From NCBI GenBank assembly GCA_964019695.1, contig OZ026514.1, forward strand, positions 7,750,751-7,814,750: a DNA stretch of 64,000 nucleotides, read 5' to 3'. A program made the translations under genes and the position numbers. Under the pieces are notes generated by a model. It made no database searches. It worked only from the letters and a program-made list of their open reading frames with translations, and was not told the DNA's origin. Positions 51,802 through 63,935 of the stretch are shown in pieces. The DNA comes from Loripinus fragilis (Eukaryota; Mollusca; Bivalvia; Lucinida; Lucinidae). Positions within the stretch are counted from its first letter, which is position 1, and the number at the start of each line of letters is the position of its first letter.

Positions 51802-53655
51802 CATTGCTTATTGAAGTATTTATAATAGGAGCTCACTTTTGCATAGGGTAGGTACTGTTTTGATGGAGATAGAAACATACATGTACATCTCCAGAAAATG
51901 TACTGCAAAAATATTTTACTTATAAAGCAGTATGATAATTCAAGGCTGCTCAACATAAAACCAGTAGTCCATAAAAAGTGTTTTATTTATAACCATAGGA
52001 TTAAAGATGGGAAATGTGTAAACATGGAGAAATGTATTTTAGCATAACCACAAATGTGGGCATTTCATAAAAATAAATAAATAAATAGGCGGTGTATACA
52101 GGTATTCAATTCATAAATTCATTTTACCATCAAAGTGCACATAAAAAATTAATCGCCAAAAAACGATGTCCACTGACATCTTGCAAGCACAGTACTCCTA
52201 CAGTTTTCATTGAATTTAACTTCACTTCAGTTCATCCTTTTCAGTGAACACTTCACCATGTTAATCCCATTACTATTTGATATCTCCGAGTGTATTTGGT
52301 TAAGTTCTTTTGAATGTTTTCTATATAACCCTTTTCTTGCCTTTCACAACAAGTGTTGTCTGCTCTGTTATCTGCTTATGTACTTTGGTAGTGTATAATG
52401 CAAATAATATGGACCCAGATCAGACTGCTCATAGGAGAGTAGTCTGATCTTGGTCCATAGTGTTTGCTTCCATGATATAAGTATTCTGGAATGCATTTGA
52501 AAATATGCAGCAAGAGAACCAGTACTAAGCAAACAACATTTACAGATCAGAAAAAGATTGGCAGGATATTAAAGAGTAAAAGTTGCAGGCCATACTGAAT
52601 TTTTCAAAAGTTTTGACCCTCAAAGTGCCAATCACAAGGCCAGCAGATGACAAATTTTGTAGTTTCTTTTTTGTGAAAATAAAGCTTAACATTTTATGTG
52701 GATTCACAGGAAATGTCTAACTTTGTAAGTTTCATTGAGATGCAAAAAAAATAAATAGAAAAAGTTGTCTGCTGCATTTTTGCGACTTTTAAAGGGTTTA
52801 TCATTGTTGTTGGAAGTCGTCAACCATTATAAAACATATTTTTTTTCATTAATCTTACAGACTACTTGCTCACATTGAGATAATCACTATCAGAATTTTT
52901 CTTGTCATCATGTTGTTGATTATATGAATGGGTACATGTTACATTGTATTTGTGATAAAAAAAACTATCAGATTAAAACAAGAGAAAAAATGGTATTTTT
53001 CTTCATATTGACCCCCTCAAGTTCAATTCCTAATACAAGTAAGTAATTCCTTATACATTTTCTGCAGTACACTGCACAGATGCTCATTATAAGAATCTAT
53101 CATGAGTGTCAGGGTAGGACAGAAAAATCCGTCCCAAGGACTGCCATCAGGCATCATGAGGCTTGCTAAGTGATTACAAACGGTGATCCTGAGAGACAAT
53201 TTTTTCTATCCTACCCTCACACGAATAATGGATTCTTTTTCATGCTCGCCACTGTTTATTATATTATTTATTTTAAAATAAGCTTGCAGAAGTCCCTGAA
53301 TACGCTAAGATGCAATTTCACATGATGACGTTACTTGACGTTCTGGGTAAGATAGCATGGGTAAGATTTTCTATCCCAGTGTAAAATCTGAGATATCCTT
53401 ATCTGGTGTGCAAGAAAACCCTTTTCCCACCATTCATGACAATTGTTGTCTGCTTTCTCATCAGCTTAATAATATGTTCTTTGATAGACTATATTGCAAA
53501 CAATATGGACCCAGATCAGACTGCTCCTTCAGAATTCAGTGTTTGCATCCATGACAAAAGAATTCTGGAGTGCATATGAATATATGCAGCAGACATAATA
53601 AGCAGACAACTTTCAAAAATAAAAAATATAGGCAGGAATTAAACGATAACACAAT
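51802..53655. other. Unassigned DNA with palindromic remnants
   Basis: Diverged MITE cores near 52400-52460 (ggacccagatcagactgctc), 52610-52800 and 53490-53620. No gene recognised. Confidence 0.4.
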
Positions 53656-53657
53656 AT

Positions 53658-53896
53658 GAGCCGCGACATGAGATTTCCAACAATGTGGTATGTGCAACCA
53701 GCAAAGGCTCAGACCAGCCTGTGCATAACCGCAGTCTTATCAGAGCCTTTGCTAGTCGCTTGAATATTCTATGAGTGTTAAGCTACTGACCAAACATCAT
53801 TTGGAGCTTCTAAGCTTAAAAGGAGGCTGCACAGCCTTGTCTGAGTCTACACTTGCCAAAATGCCACATTGTTGGAAATCACATGTGTCATGGCTC
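53658..53896. mobile_element. GAGCCGCGAC MITE
   Basis: gagccgcgacatgagatttc at left; ggaaatcacatgtgtcatgg at right; full length. Confidence 0.78.
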
Positions 53897-53924
53897 AATT
53901 TTATATGCTCATTATTATGGAGGG

Positions 53925-54072
53925 TGGTAGCTTTGAAGTGGAGGGGTCGCTGGTTTGATACTCACCAGACACACTGTGCAAGTACTGGTTAAACTCAAGA
54001 AGACAGGAAAACATCATGACATGACTGAAAATTGGTTGAGTGGGTACATAAAGCATCAACACAAACAATACT
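53925..54072 (+). mobile_element. tRNA-SINE fragment, internally deleted
   Basis: ggggtcgctggtttgatactc B-box region, then gtactggttaaactcaagaa and catcaacacaaacaa. The middle of the SINE is missing. Confidence 0.6.
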
Positions 54073-54078
54073 CATTAT

Positions 54079-54292
54079 TAACCCTTAAAAGCGCCAATCA
54101 CGACTGCAGCAGATGCCAAATTTTGCTACATCTTTCCTAATTTTCGAAAAAAATAAGGTATGATATTTCATGAGAATCGTCTGCTGGCAGACGAATCTCA
54201 AAAAATATCATACCTTATTTGTTATTTTTGAAAAAGCAGCAAAATTTGAAATTGTCGTCTGCTGCAAATTGTAGGAGGCGCTTTATGGGTTA
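54079..54292. mobile_element. TTAA-type palindromic MITE
   Basis: aacccttaaaagcgccaatc at left, gcgctttatgggttaa at right; centre atcgtctgctggcagacga. Sister of 1932-2147. Confidence 0.8.
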
Positions 54293-55028
54293 ATATCACC
54301 TGATGAAGCTGGAGAACTACTTTGTGTGTGTGAGTAGCGAAGGGTTTGGCGAGATAAGGTTTACATGCAGGCTTGTCTGCAGCTTGTCTGCACCGTGGCT
54401 GCTTGCCTGACTAAATTTTCCCTTTGTTTTCAGTATGACAACCAAAAAATTGACAAAAATATTTAAATAACATGCTTTTCCCCATATGATGTTATTTTTG
54501 TTTATCTGTGTAGAATAACATAGTAATTATTCAAACAAGGGTTTAATTATGTGATCAATTATACTGATTATCTGTCTCCGACTAGCAATCAAAGTATTGA
54601 TTTCATTCCTATATGGAATAGTTCATTTTTTTCCTGTTTCACGTTACCCAATAATGTTATTTTTTGCATTCCATTACGTCTGTCTTAAAGTGCAGAATTT
54701 CTTGAAACTTTCAAGTTGATGGTCTGAATCTATCCATCCTAGTTATCAATGTTAAATATTTTTTGCAGAAGACAAACATATAGTACCTGTTCAGACTGCT
54801 CCTGTAGGAGCAGTCTGATCTGGGACTATTTATGTTTGCACATGTATTTCTTGTTAGAATAATATGGTTCTGATAAACCTAAGGAACTCCCCAGCCCTAA
54901 GGTTAAATCATTTGGAACTCCTCAGCCCAAAGAAAATGAGATATTCCACTGTATAGGCAGAAGATTTCCAAATGAAGGTTAAATGTGCTACATGCCCAGT
55001 TTGGGGTATACACCTTCAGCTAATTCTA
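54293..55028. other. No gene; one hairpin
   Basis: Hairpin at about 54775-54850: cagactgctcctgtaggagcagtctg. Otherwise AT-rich and unassigned. Confidence 0.45.
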
Positions 55029-55038
55029 TACTTTGTGT

Positions 55039-55230
55039 TTAGGGAGCACAGTGGTAAGAGTGCTTTACTCGAGATCGAGGGGTTGCAGGTTGGAGCTTCA
55101 CCGGCGTCACTGTGTTGTGTCTGTGAGAGACACATTAATCCTTGCTTAGTACTGGTTCAACCCAGGAAGACACGTCCCAACATAACTGAAAAATGTTCAC
55201 TGGGACGTAAATAATCAAATCATACAAACG
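55039..55230 (+). mobile_element. tRNA-derived SINE with 10 bp target duplication
   Basis: agggagcacagtggtaagag head, tail aatcaaatcatacaaacg. Flanked by tactttgtgt at 55029-55038 and 55231-55240. Confidence 0.85.
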
Positions 55231-55940
55231 TACTTTGTGTGTGAAAGCAGTTAACACTCGAACATAAGCTGCACAGATGTGCTGTCTTGTCAGAGCCTTT
55301 GGTGGTTGCTTTGAGCCTTTTCACACACAATAAATTCTATTTTCTATGATCTGGTTTATCCCTTCCTATACTGGTAACACCTAAATGGGTACTTTGGCAA
55401 TTAGTGAAGACCATGATGAAATGCTACAGAATGCAGAATTTCATCAGGGTCAGTGCTGGTTGCTAAGATAAATTCTAAAACACCTAGCCTATATAGCCAT
55501 TGGTTAAAGTCAGTGATATATTGGTTGATAAATCTCTGCACAGACTGGCGTGGCGTCATTTGGTCTCCAGTTTGATCTTCATGACGTCATCTATCACATA
55601 CAGCTTTGTAACATTGACAATAGACTGCGTAACGCCGTTTTTACAACTATTGGACGTTCAAAACGTACGTAAACATAAGCATTTCAGTCCAGACAAGAGT
55701 AACGGGAAACTCTAACAGTCTGTCCAAGATGGCATGATTTACCTATATCAGTAAACGACAGAGTGATTTTTTCCATTTTGCGGGTTTTTTTATTTTCATA
55801 TGTGAAGTTTTGAAGAAAAAAAAACGCGAAAATTTCTGAATTTACCATATTCAGTGACTCAAGTATACCTTATTTGACTTTTACCATGGCTATAATAACA
55901 GAAAACAGGCGATGAAATTGCCTAAAATGAGATGGTCATT
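55231..55940. other. Unassigned, with palindromic fragments
   Basis: A small hairpin near 55400-55460. At 55745-55855 a fragment of the ctgtaaattctgaaattttt MITE. No gene seen. Confidence 0.4.
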
Positions 55941-55944
55941 TTTA

Positions 55945-57000
55945 GCTCACATGAGTCAAAATCTATTGTGATCGCTCGTCGTCCATCATACCCCTGTCCT
56001 TCAGTAAACTTTTTCTTTAAACGACATCTCCTGACCAACTGGTCCAAATTCAAACTAATTTCACAGATATGTACATCATAATGCCCTCTACCAAAATTGC
56101 ACAAATGGTTGCACTCTGACAAACAAAAGGGCTCCTTTTACATTCTGTTACTTGCATATGTTTAAACTAAAAGGGCTGCAAGAGCTGCACATAAGAAATA
56201 TCTTTAAATGACATCGCGTGAACCACTGGTCCAAATTGAAAATAATATCTGACACAGAAATGTTCCTCTTAATGCCTTCTACCAAAAATGCACAAATTGT
56301 TCTGCTCCACCAAACAAAAGGGGTTCCAGAGTTGTAGATAAGATATCTCTTAAAACAACATCTCCTGAACCACGAATACAAAATCAAAATATTTTCACAG
56401 AAAAGTTCCTCATAATGCCCTCTACCAAAATTGTACAAAATTTAATGGTTCTGCCCCCCACTGTACAAAATGGTCACCAGATCTCAAGATAAGACAGACA
56501 GGGAGCGCAGTGGCTCAGTGGTAGAGTGCTTGACTCGAGACCGAAGGGCCGCGGGTTCGAGCCTCACCGGCGTCACTGGGTTGTGGTCCTTGAGCAAGAC
56601 ACATTTATCCTAGCTTTGTACTGGTTCAACCCAGGAAGACCCGTCCCTGTTTAACTGAAAGATTGTTGATGGGAGGTAAAGAATCAAATCAAACCAAAAA
56701 ATCAAGATAAGACATATCTTCAAAAGGCATCTCCTGAACCACTGGTCGAAATTTTAAAAAAATTCATAATGTTGCTTGTAATGCCCGCTACCAAAAATTG
56801 CTCAAATGGTTCTACTGCCCGAGTTAAAAATAGAAATATATTTAAACAACATATCCTCCTTAACCACCTGCCCAAAATTCAAAATAAATTCATAGAAATA
56901 TTAATAAAAATATTGCTGTTAGTAAGTCTAAAACTAGATTTGTTTTTATACATCAACTCTCAGGAGCCAGGACTCATGTGAACAGTCCAGGACCCCAAGG
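55945..57000. repeat. Tandem array, ctcctgaaccactggtccaa units, with nested SINE
   Basis: About six diverged units with accaaaattgcacaaatggt. Interrupted at 56497-56701 by a SINE. Ends ..gtcctcttgtt. Same family as 36445-36850. Confidence 0.75.
56497..56701 (+). mobile_element. tRNA-derived SINE with 13 bp target duplication
   Basis: gggagcgcagtggctcagtg head, B box gggttcgagcctc, tail aatcaaatcaaaccaaaaaa. Flanked by tcaagataagaca at 56484-56496 and 56702-56714. The best preserved copy in the window. Confidence 0.92.
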
Positions 57001-57016
57001 TCCTCTTGTTTACCGA

Positions 57017-57551
57017 TTATGGACCTGAATAAATTAAGCTTTGTTTGAAAATTTCTTTTTGTGGCTTTGGAGTATAAAAATCTAATTCACCTGTTGATCT
57101 TAGAGACTGAAGCGTTTCATTAAAAGGTCGAAAAGAGAACATTTGATTTACATATGAGGGTAAGACGGATTTAGAAACTTTAAACATAAATTTAGCCTTC
57201 CTGAGGAAAATGCGTTCATATATGTTTAAAATTTTAAGCTCATCCATACTGTTGGCAATGTTATCATATTGATAATTTACAATTGAGACGCTTCTTTTGA
57301 GAACCCATGTATGTAGATAAAATTGGTATTGCTAATCACTTGTATCTAGAGGTATGATATATATGATACTTATGTAAAAAAGTATGCCTGTGTGTATGTA
57401 GGTTTGAAAGTGTTCCATGATGTTTGTATTATCTTGTGTACATGTAAATCATCTTTGTATTTTTTACTTGTATTATTTTTTGGTGGTAGTTCATAGAGGG
57501 CCTCATGGAAGATTAGCTTTTTTTTTTTTTGCTAAATGTGTTACCCTCTGA

Positions 57552-57582
<31 letters not shown>

Positions 57583-57586
57583 TATG
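57017..57586. mobile_element. LINE 3' end with inverted 5' part
   Basis: The minus strand at 57017-57247 encodes a LINE ORF2 C-terminal piece (LQSLRSTGELDFYTPKP). The + strand at about 57260-57586 is a LINE 3'UTR ending agggcctcatggaagatta, an A/T-rich gap and (ATT)n. The two halves face away from each other as expected for a twin-primed insertion. Confidence 0.6.
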
Positions 57587-57892
57587 ACACTTCAGAAGAC
57601 TTTCATTTTTATAATTAGATATTAGCACAGGTAAAAATACCATAATTAATCTATTATTACAGTATGTTGTGTGTTCAGGAAATACTTTTCCTTTTTTAAA
57701 CTTTTTAGAATGCAGTAAAAATGTGCATAGTACAGCTTCACATGAGCTTGTTGAGATGGTAAACAGATAAGATCCTGAACACATTTCTCCTGAGCCTGCG
57801 CTCCTGAATTGTCTCTATCATGTATCCATTGGCTTTTTTGTCTGATGTCTAATGTGTGAATGGCAGTTACCTATACTATATGTATATAGCAT

Positions 57893-58117
57893 GGGTGAAA
57901 GTTTTCAGGATTATTCCTGAATTCAAGATTTTGAGGCTGACTTTCTATAGAAAGTCAGCCTCAAAATGATGAATTAGGGAGATTATAATAGGTTCTTTGA
58001 TTTATATTCGGTCTTGATCAATTAAACTGAAAAATGTTAATATTTAGTGGGCATACTGAAAGTTTAAGATCAGAGTTTCGAAAGTTCAGAATTTGGAAAT
58101 TTTTGAACTTTCACCCA
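57893..58117. mobile_element. gggtgaaagtttt MITE
   Basis: gggtgaaagttttcaggatt at left, gaactttcaccc at right; hairpin gctgactttctatagaaagtcagc. Confidence 0.8.
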
Positions 58118-59140
58118 AAATATAGGTCAATGATTGTGGTTGAAAAAAACTAGAGAAAATCAAATACATGTAATGATTTAATTTCATCATTCCAGCACAC
58201 AAAAATACATATGAAACACATAAATTATTGTCCTGTTTAACTCCTTGCATGAAAAGTAATGCTACAGGTAGCCTTTTATTGTCTGCAGTTTTGAAAAAAT
58301 ATCTTTAAAAAATCTTTCCTGAATACTCGGACCCAGTATACATGGACTGGTAACTGACATACAGGTAAATGTAAATATTGGAAATATGTTGTAGAGACTG
58401 AGCTTTCAAAACTGACGTATGTTGATTAAATACTCATACCTCTTGTATGGGTTGTTTGCACTGACTTCCTCTCAATACAGGTTTGTAGTTTCATTATTAA
58501 CCCTTATCCTGTCAACAATTTTTATGAAAATGTTGTCTGCTCATTATGCCTGCTGTATATATTCCAGTGCACTTCAGACTACTTTTGAACATGGAAGCAA
58601 ACACTATGAACCCTGATCAGACCAAGTTAGCAGTCTGATCTGGGTCCATATATTTTGTAATATAGGCTTCCAAAGTATAAATGCAGATGAGAGAGCAGAC
58701 AACAACAGGAAAAGGGTTAATATGGATTCATCATAATCTGGGAGCAAATTCTTTTCTTAAAGAGAAGTTCCCTCTTTGAAAAGGGATGTATTTAAAGAGG
58801 ATCCCTGCTTGTTCCAGTAGTCTCCCTTTGATGTGTGTAACTTTTTTAGCCTTCTTGCTATGCCATTGAGAAGTCTGTTGATCTGGATTCATAATGTTTT
58901 AAAAAGAGGTAAAGAAATTTTGAAATGGTGTTCTTATCAGGTCTAATATGGTAAAAGATGGGCTGAGTATGAAACAAAAGCTTAATCATCACATTAAACA
59001 TAATAATGATAATAAAAATATATACAAGAATAGAAAAAATATGCGAAAAATACCAAAAAAATGCCCAAAACCGCCTACTGAAGTGAACTCACAACAAGAG
59101 GCCAAAGTGCCTTTGATCGCTCACCTAAGTTTTATGTAAA
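58118..59140. other. Unassigned, with a palindromic MITE remnant
   Basis: 58495-58725: aacccttatcctgtcaacaa to caacaggaaaagggttaa, inverted ends with a core gaccctgatcag-type. The rest is unassigned. Confidence 0.5.
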
Positions 59141-59720
59141 GCTCACATATAGGTATCAAATATCAAGGCTCTATTCCTTGTGGTTTCAGACAAGATTTTA
59201 TCATGTTTTCACTATATAATGAAATCATAATTTTAGCAAATCTAGGTGATGCTACATACCAAATATCAAGGCTCTAAACATGTGACCTCCAGAGGACAGG
59301 CCATTATTTCAAGGTCCACAAAGACCATCAACCTATTTAAACCTATTTAAAATATGTGACCACCCCCCTCCTCCTGGGTGAGCCATTTTTGGCCCCAGAG
59401 CCACTATTTGAACAAAGTTAGATGAGGTCAACTAAGTAATGCTACATACCAAATATAAAGGCTCTAGACTTAGTGGTTTCAGTCAAGAAGGTTTTTCAAG
59501 TTTTCATTCCAATTTTTAGCTCATTTGACCTTGTTATGCAACAGAGTGAAACCATTTGAACAATTATCAAGGAGGAGCAAATAAGGATCATTCCTGCCAA
59601 GTTTGGTGACAATCCAGCCAGTAGTTTAGGAGCTGATGTCGTTTGAAACATTAAGTGTTGACGATGGACTACAGAATCTAATGATCATAAAAGCTCACTT
59701 TGAGCCAATGGCTCAGGTGT
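59141..59720. repeat. Array A, inverted orientation
   Basis: gatgctacataccaaatatc, ccttgtggtttcagacaag and ggccccagagccactatttg are reverse complements of array A phrases. Ends with tagctcatttgacc. Confidence 0.75.
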
Positions 59721-59861
59721 GCTTAAAACTGAACATAGATAAATGCAAAATGATTAACAATTACATGTTTGGTATTGCTTTAAATAATCTTCCACATATT
59801 CTTGGGTCAGATTATTCAAAACTTGCAATCCCTTCAGCTACATCGGGATAAAATATAATAT

Positions 59862-60793
59862 TACGAGGGTCATCCAATAAATAGAGAGAATTTCCTTATA
59901 ATATAAGAGTTTGTACCACTTTAACATCACAAATATAACCATAAGGTGGCATAACTTGTTTCGCATGCAACAACATATCTAAAATTTTGACAGAATGTGA
60001 TGTCGCTTGTTGCTTAGCAACGCAAACACATACTTAAAGCTAACCTGGCCGGATGCCTTAAATTGGTTGCCATGGTTACTGGCATGTTCAGATCAGTTCC
60101 AAAAGGCATATATTCTATAAACTACAACATAAGGTAATTACTCTGTAAAATTTATTGACTTCTGATGAAAAATGTCAAATTGACAGGTACATTTAGCTTA
60201 AAAAAGCGAACAAAATGCAAAATTGTGGAATCGGAAATGGGGGTATCGGTCATGAATTTGCCCTTAAATTAATGTTGGTTGGTATATAAGTTTTAAATCA
60301 CCCTAAAAGTATTAAATATATTCTATATATTAAAACAGTATCGTTAACAAACATGTATTCCATGTGTCTATTGTTGCCTAGCAACAGAAAAATATAGACT
60401 TAACAAATAGTCTATTTTTTCACAATTGCCTGGTTGCTAGGCAACCAAGACTAACTGGTACATGTTAATGACCATATTTTATATGAAACATTGAGAACAA
60501 TTAAACTATAACAAATTTAATGACAATCTATGTTCAGATAAATGATAATAATTTAATGTCAAACTCTGTTTCTTTGGCATTAGGTTTTTGTATGTGGAAA
60601 ATCTGGCCAGGCAAGCTTTGGTATCATTTTTTCGTTGCTAGGCAACAACTGACCTCACTTTCCAACAACATTTTGGATATGCTGCTGCATGCCCAACAGG
60701 TTATGCCATCTAATGATTACATTTGCCATGTTCTAATTGTACAAACTCTTGTATTATAAGGAAATTCTCTCTATTTATTGGGTGACCCTCGTA
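59862..60793. mobile_element. Mariner-like MITE with about 55 bp TIRs and several X-box-like palindromes
   Basis: Ends tacgagggtcatccaataaa and tttattgggtgaccctcgta, with about 50 further inverted bases and TA at both edges. The end sequence resembles mariner TIRs. No transposase was found. The interior holds gttgcttagcaac (about 60009), gttgccatggttac (60068), gttgcctagcaac (60374), gttgctaggcaac (60432) and gttgctaggcaac (60635). Confidence 0.82.
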
Positions 60794-60972
60794 TGATGAA
60801 ACATGACAAAAACAGTGATTAAAATATTCCAGCCTAGCCAATCAATTTATTACAACAACGATCATTTACATTTACTTGAACATTTAAAATACTGGATAAT
60901 TAATATTTAGGCAAGCACAATCTGCAGACTCTTACCCTACTGCACTCTGAGTGGCAAAAAAAATTGAGTTTG
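60794..60972. other. No feature seen
   Basis: Short AT-rich spacer between two MITEs. Confidence 0.4.
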
Positions 60973-61190
60973 GGCTGTGGCGGATCCAGAGGGGCTCAGG
61001 GGGTTCTCTTGAACCCCCCCCCCCCCTCCTCGCCTCCTCATTTTTAAATATCCTATGAAAATGAAATATTTTGGTCTCAGTGAGACCAAAATATTTCATT
61101 TTCATAGGATATTAAAGAAAAATGAGACAAACCCCCCAATACCTTTATTCACATGGACCCACTTTCCAGAAATCCTGGATCCGCCAGTGC
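60973..61190. mobile_element. Foldback MITE with 67 bp central palindrome
   Basis: ggcggatccagaggggctca at left, ctggatccgcc at right. 61047-61113 is a nearly perfect palindrome around ttttggtctcagtgagacca. Confidence 0.78.
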
Positions 61191-61289
61191 AGCAGTGCTA
61201 ACCAGTCAATAAACTAAACATAATATCACATAATTTACACTTGTTAATGCTGAAATAGGGCTTTTCAGATTTAAAAGCATATCACAGAA

Positions 61290-61985
61290 ATTTGTGTATT
61301 AAATTTTATACTAAGAAGCACTTTTATAAGCTTTATCATGGAACTAAATAAATGAAGAAAAAAAGAATATTCACACTACACTAAAGATAAGCAGAAATAC
61401 ATTTTAACTAGAAAGTACGTGCAAGAAACATTGTGGCTCCACCCACAAGGGTAGTGTACGCATTTAAACTTGAGTCATACCGCAAAATATATTATTTTGG
61501 ATTTGTGGGAAAATTAAATATTTTTGTGCATTAAATTTTATACTAAGAAGCACTTTTATACGCTTTATCATGGTACTAAATAAATGAAGAAAAAAGAATA
61601 TTCACACTACACTAAGGATACAAGGAATTTCAAACACAGAAATTACATTTTAACCCTTAATGCCCCAATTGCAACAAAAGTCGTTTGCTTTTCTCATCTG
61701 CTGAAATATTTAAAAAGTCTCTATAGCAAACAGTGTGGAGCAGTCTGTTCTGGGTCCACACTGTTTGCTTCTATATTTAATTCGTCAGTAATGTAAGGCA
61801 ATTATTTGCTGCAGATGACTTCAGCAGAGGACATCTTCAGATGCATTTTTTTCTTGGCGCTTTAAGGGTTAACTAGAAAGTATGTGCAAAAAACATTGTG
61901 GCTCCATCCACAAGGGTAGTGTACGTATTTAAACTTGAGTCCTACCTCAAAATATATTATTTTGGTTTTGTGAGAAAAGTAAATC
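61290..61985. repeat. Tandem duplication, about 235 bp unit, second unit split by a MITE
   Basis: Units at about 61290-61520 and 61528-61985 share ttaaattttatactaagaag, aagggtagtgtacgNattta and aaaatatattattttggNtt. The second holds the TTAA MITE at 61654-61868. Confidence 0.88.
61654..61868. mobile_element. TTAA-type MITE with paralogous empty site
   Basis: cccttaatgccccaattgca at left, gcgctttaaggg at right, TTAA at 61650-61653 and 61869-61872. The uninterrupted partner site cattttaactagaaagt is at 61400-61416. TTAA targets are typical of piggyBac-type transposition. Confidence 0.9.
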
Positions 61986-62262
61986 AGGCAATTCACTCAT
62001 CATCCCCTATCAGTTGTCCGAATTTCAAGGCTGCAGCACTTAAAGTTAACAATGCTGGCAATTTCTGCTCATAGATTTAAAACTGAGACTGGGTAACTTG
62101 TGACAAATCTTCTACAGGTGCAGTTGAGGATGAGCAACACTTTTTAATTGAATGTTCTAAGTTTAATGAATACATAAACAGTCTTTTTCACCAATAAAAT
62201 TTATAAATCTAGATAATTTTCAAAAAATACTTCTGGCTGTGACTAGTGAAAGTTCTGATATA

Positions 62263-62442
62263 CTGTGAACTTGGAAATTTTTGTGAGAACTTAATTTTCG
62301 TGGATGGCGTTTAGACATATTTGCTACGATAAAAACTCATGTCAAGCACATGATTTACCTTCATCAGTAACAGCAAGATTTCACCATTTCGTATGGATTT
62401 TTAGCGAAAATAAAACCCTCACAAAATTTCCGAATTTACAGT
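62263..62442. mobile_element. ctgtaaattctgaaattttt MITE, diverged
   Basis: actgtgaacttggaaatttt at left, aaaatttccgaatttacagt at right; sister of 17353-17577. Confidence 0.65.
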
Positions 62443-62621
62443 ACTTAATAAAATTGGACCGTATCTGGGTGAACATTTGGATTTGCAAATAGAAATAATG
62501 AAAAGGCGTTCATATTTCAGGTATGGGCAAATACATTGTTATTGCTTGTAACTATCAATATATATTTTTGTGTTTTTTTTCTTCTCATCTCTGGTTTAGA
62601 CTTTTCATTTATGTACAACAT

Positions 62622-62806
62622 ACAGTAAAACCTGTCTTAAGCAGCCACTCCAAAAAAGACCAAAAATTGTTTTTCAAGACCTATTATCACTTATTGCCAA
62701 GGGGGAGCATTCTGCAATACTTTTGAGCTGCATTAAGTGATAATCAGTCTTTAAGTCCTTTGTTTTGTCTATTTTGAGTGGCCTCTTAAGACAGGAATTA
62801 CTGTAT
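62622..62806. mobile_element. CAGTAAAACC MITE
   Basis: acagtaaaacctgtcttaag at left, cttaagacaggaattactgt at right. The centre is slightly deleted. Confidence 0.78.
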
Positions 62807-63809
62807 TTGTATGCCCTAGCTGGGACCAGAATCGATGAATAAAATTCTTGTATCTTGAATAGTTTATGAGATATCTTACTGACATTAGATAGTAGGTGTG
62901 ATTGATGGACAGGTTCACATAGTAAAAAGAAACAAAGGGGGAGGGAGGCAGCATTGATTGGGATGAAAAGCATTAAACCAATGATCAAATATATATTATA
63001 ATGAAGTATAATTATGAACAATGTAGCACTTTTTTATGAATGTAAAAAAATTGAGGTCATGAGAAAAAGAATGTCAAGGATGACATCTTCTAGGTCAACT
63101 GACCATGTGTGACATGACCAAACAGTGTTGAATGGGTGGTAAAAAATTGTAACAAAGCACAACAATAAATATATAGCACTTTTTAGCACTTTTTTATGAA
63201 TAAAAATAAATGTAACGACAAAAAAAAGAAAAGAATAAATCATACTGACCCTTAATATTATGACAAAGATGGTAAGAAGTTTCAGCCCAAATTTTTTAGA
63301 ATAAATATTTGAGCCGGCACACAAGATTTCCGTACTTATCGCATACGCACAAGTCTCCTTGATCTACATCCATACTTTTTTGTATATGAGTAATGAAGGC
63401 TATGGCAAGATTGTTCAGATACAAAGGCTCTGGCAAGTCTGTGCAAATAAAAATACAAAAATCTCATGTACTGGCACAATATTTGTTTGGAAGTGATAAT
63501 TTGAGCAAAAGGTGGAGACAAAGTCTGAATAAATAATAAACAAGTCATGCTTGATTGAAAGAGCACACTTAAACACATATGGCATTCACATGAAATTCTA
63601 TGTAGATACATCATTATTATTCTGGTGATCTTTCCCTTCCCTTTAACCATATTGCACTCACAAAGGCTAAAACTCCATAGCGTTGGTCTTCCTGAGAGCA
63701 ATACAGTTAAATAATAAATAGGAAATCTTCTTCATAAAATGCAGTGATATGAGCAGTGTGATCATTGAACTTATGCAATAAGTTACCAACCATCCCATGA
63801 TATAATATA
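62807..63809. other. Unassigned AT-rich DNA
   Basis: A short SINE-like tail at about 63095-63150 (gtcaactgaccatgtgtgac). No gene found; open frames here are short and without recognisable domains. Confidence 0.4.
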
Positions 63810-63935
63810 CAGCTATTTCATGCCCATTTGTAGTATAGTCAAAACTATTACCCTGAGGTGCCGTGGAGGACGTCGTCCACGGCACCGAGGGGTAATAGAT
63901 TTACTATACTACAAAAAAGCATGAAATAACTGTTT
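63810..63935. repeat. Foldback with a GC-rich hairpin centre
   Basis: gtagtatagtcaaaactatt is inverted as taatagatttactatactac. Centre ggtgccgtggaggacgtcgt / ccacggcacc near 63875. Arms extend to acagctatttcatgc / gcatgaaataactgt. Confidence 0.8.

Noticed and set aside
56520..56580. tRNA gene
   Set aside because: A and B boxes are present, but the sequence continues into a SINE body and tail and is flanked by a target duplication. The same applies to the other copies.
62674..63701. 115- and 121-codon minus-strand frames
   Set aside because: Low-complexity hydrophobic translations over MITE and AT-rich DNA, without motifs or splice support.
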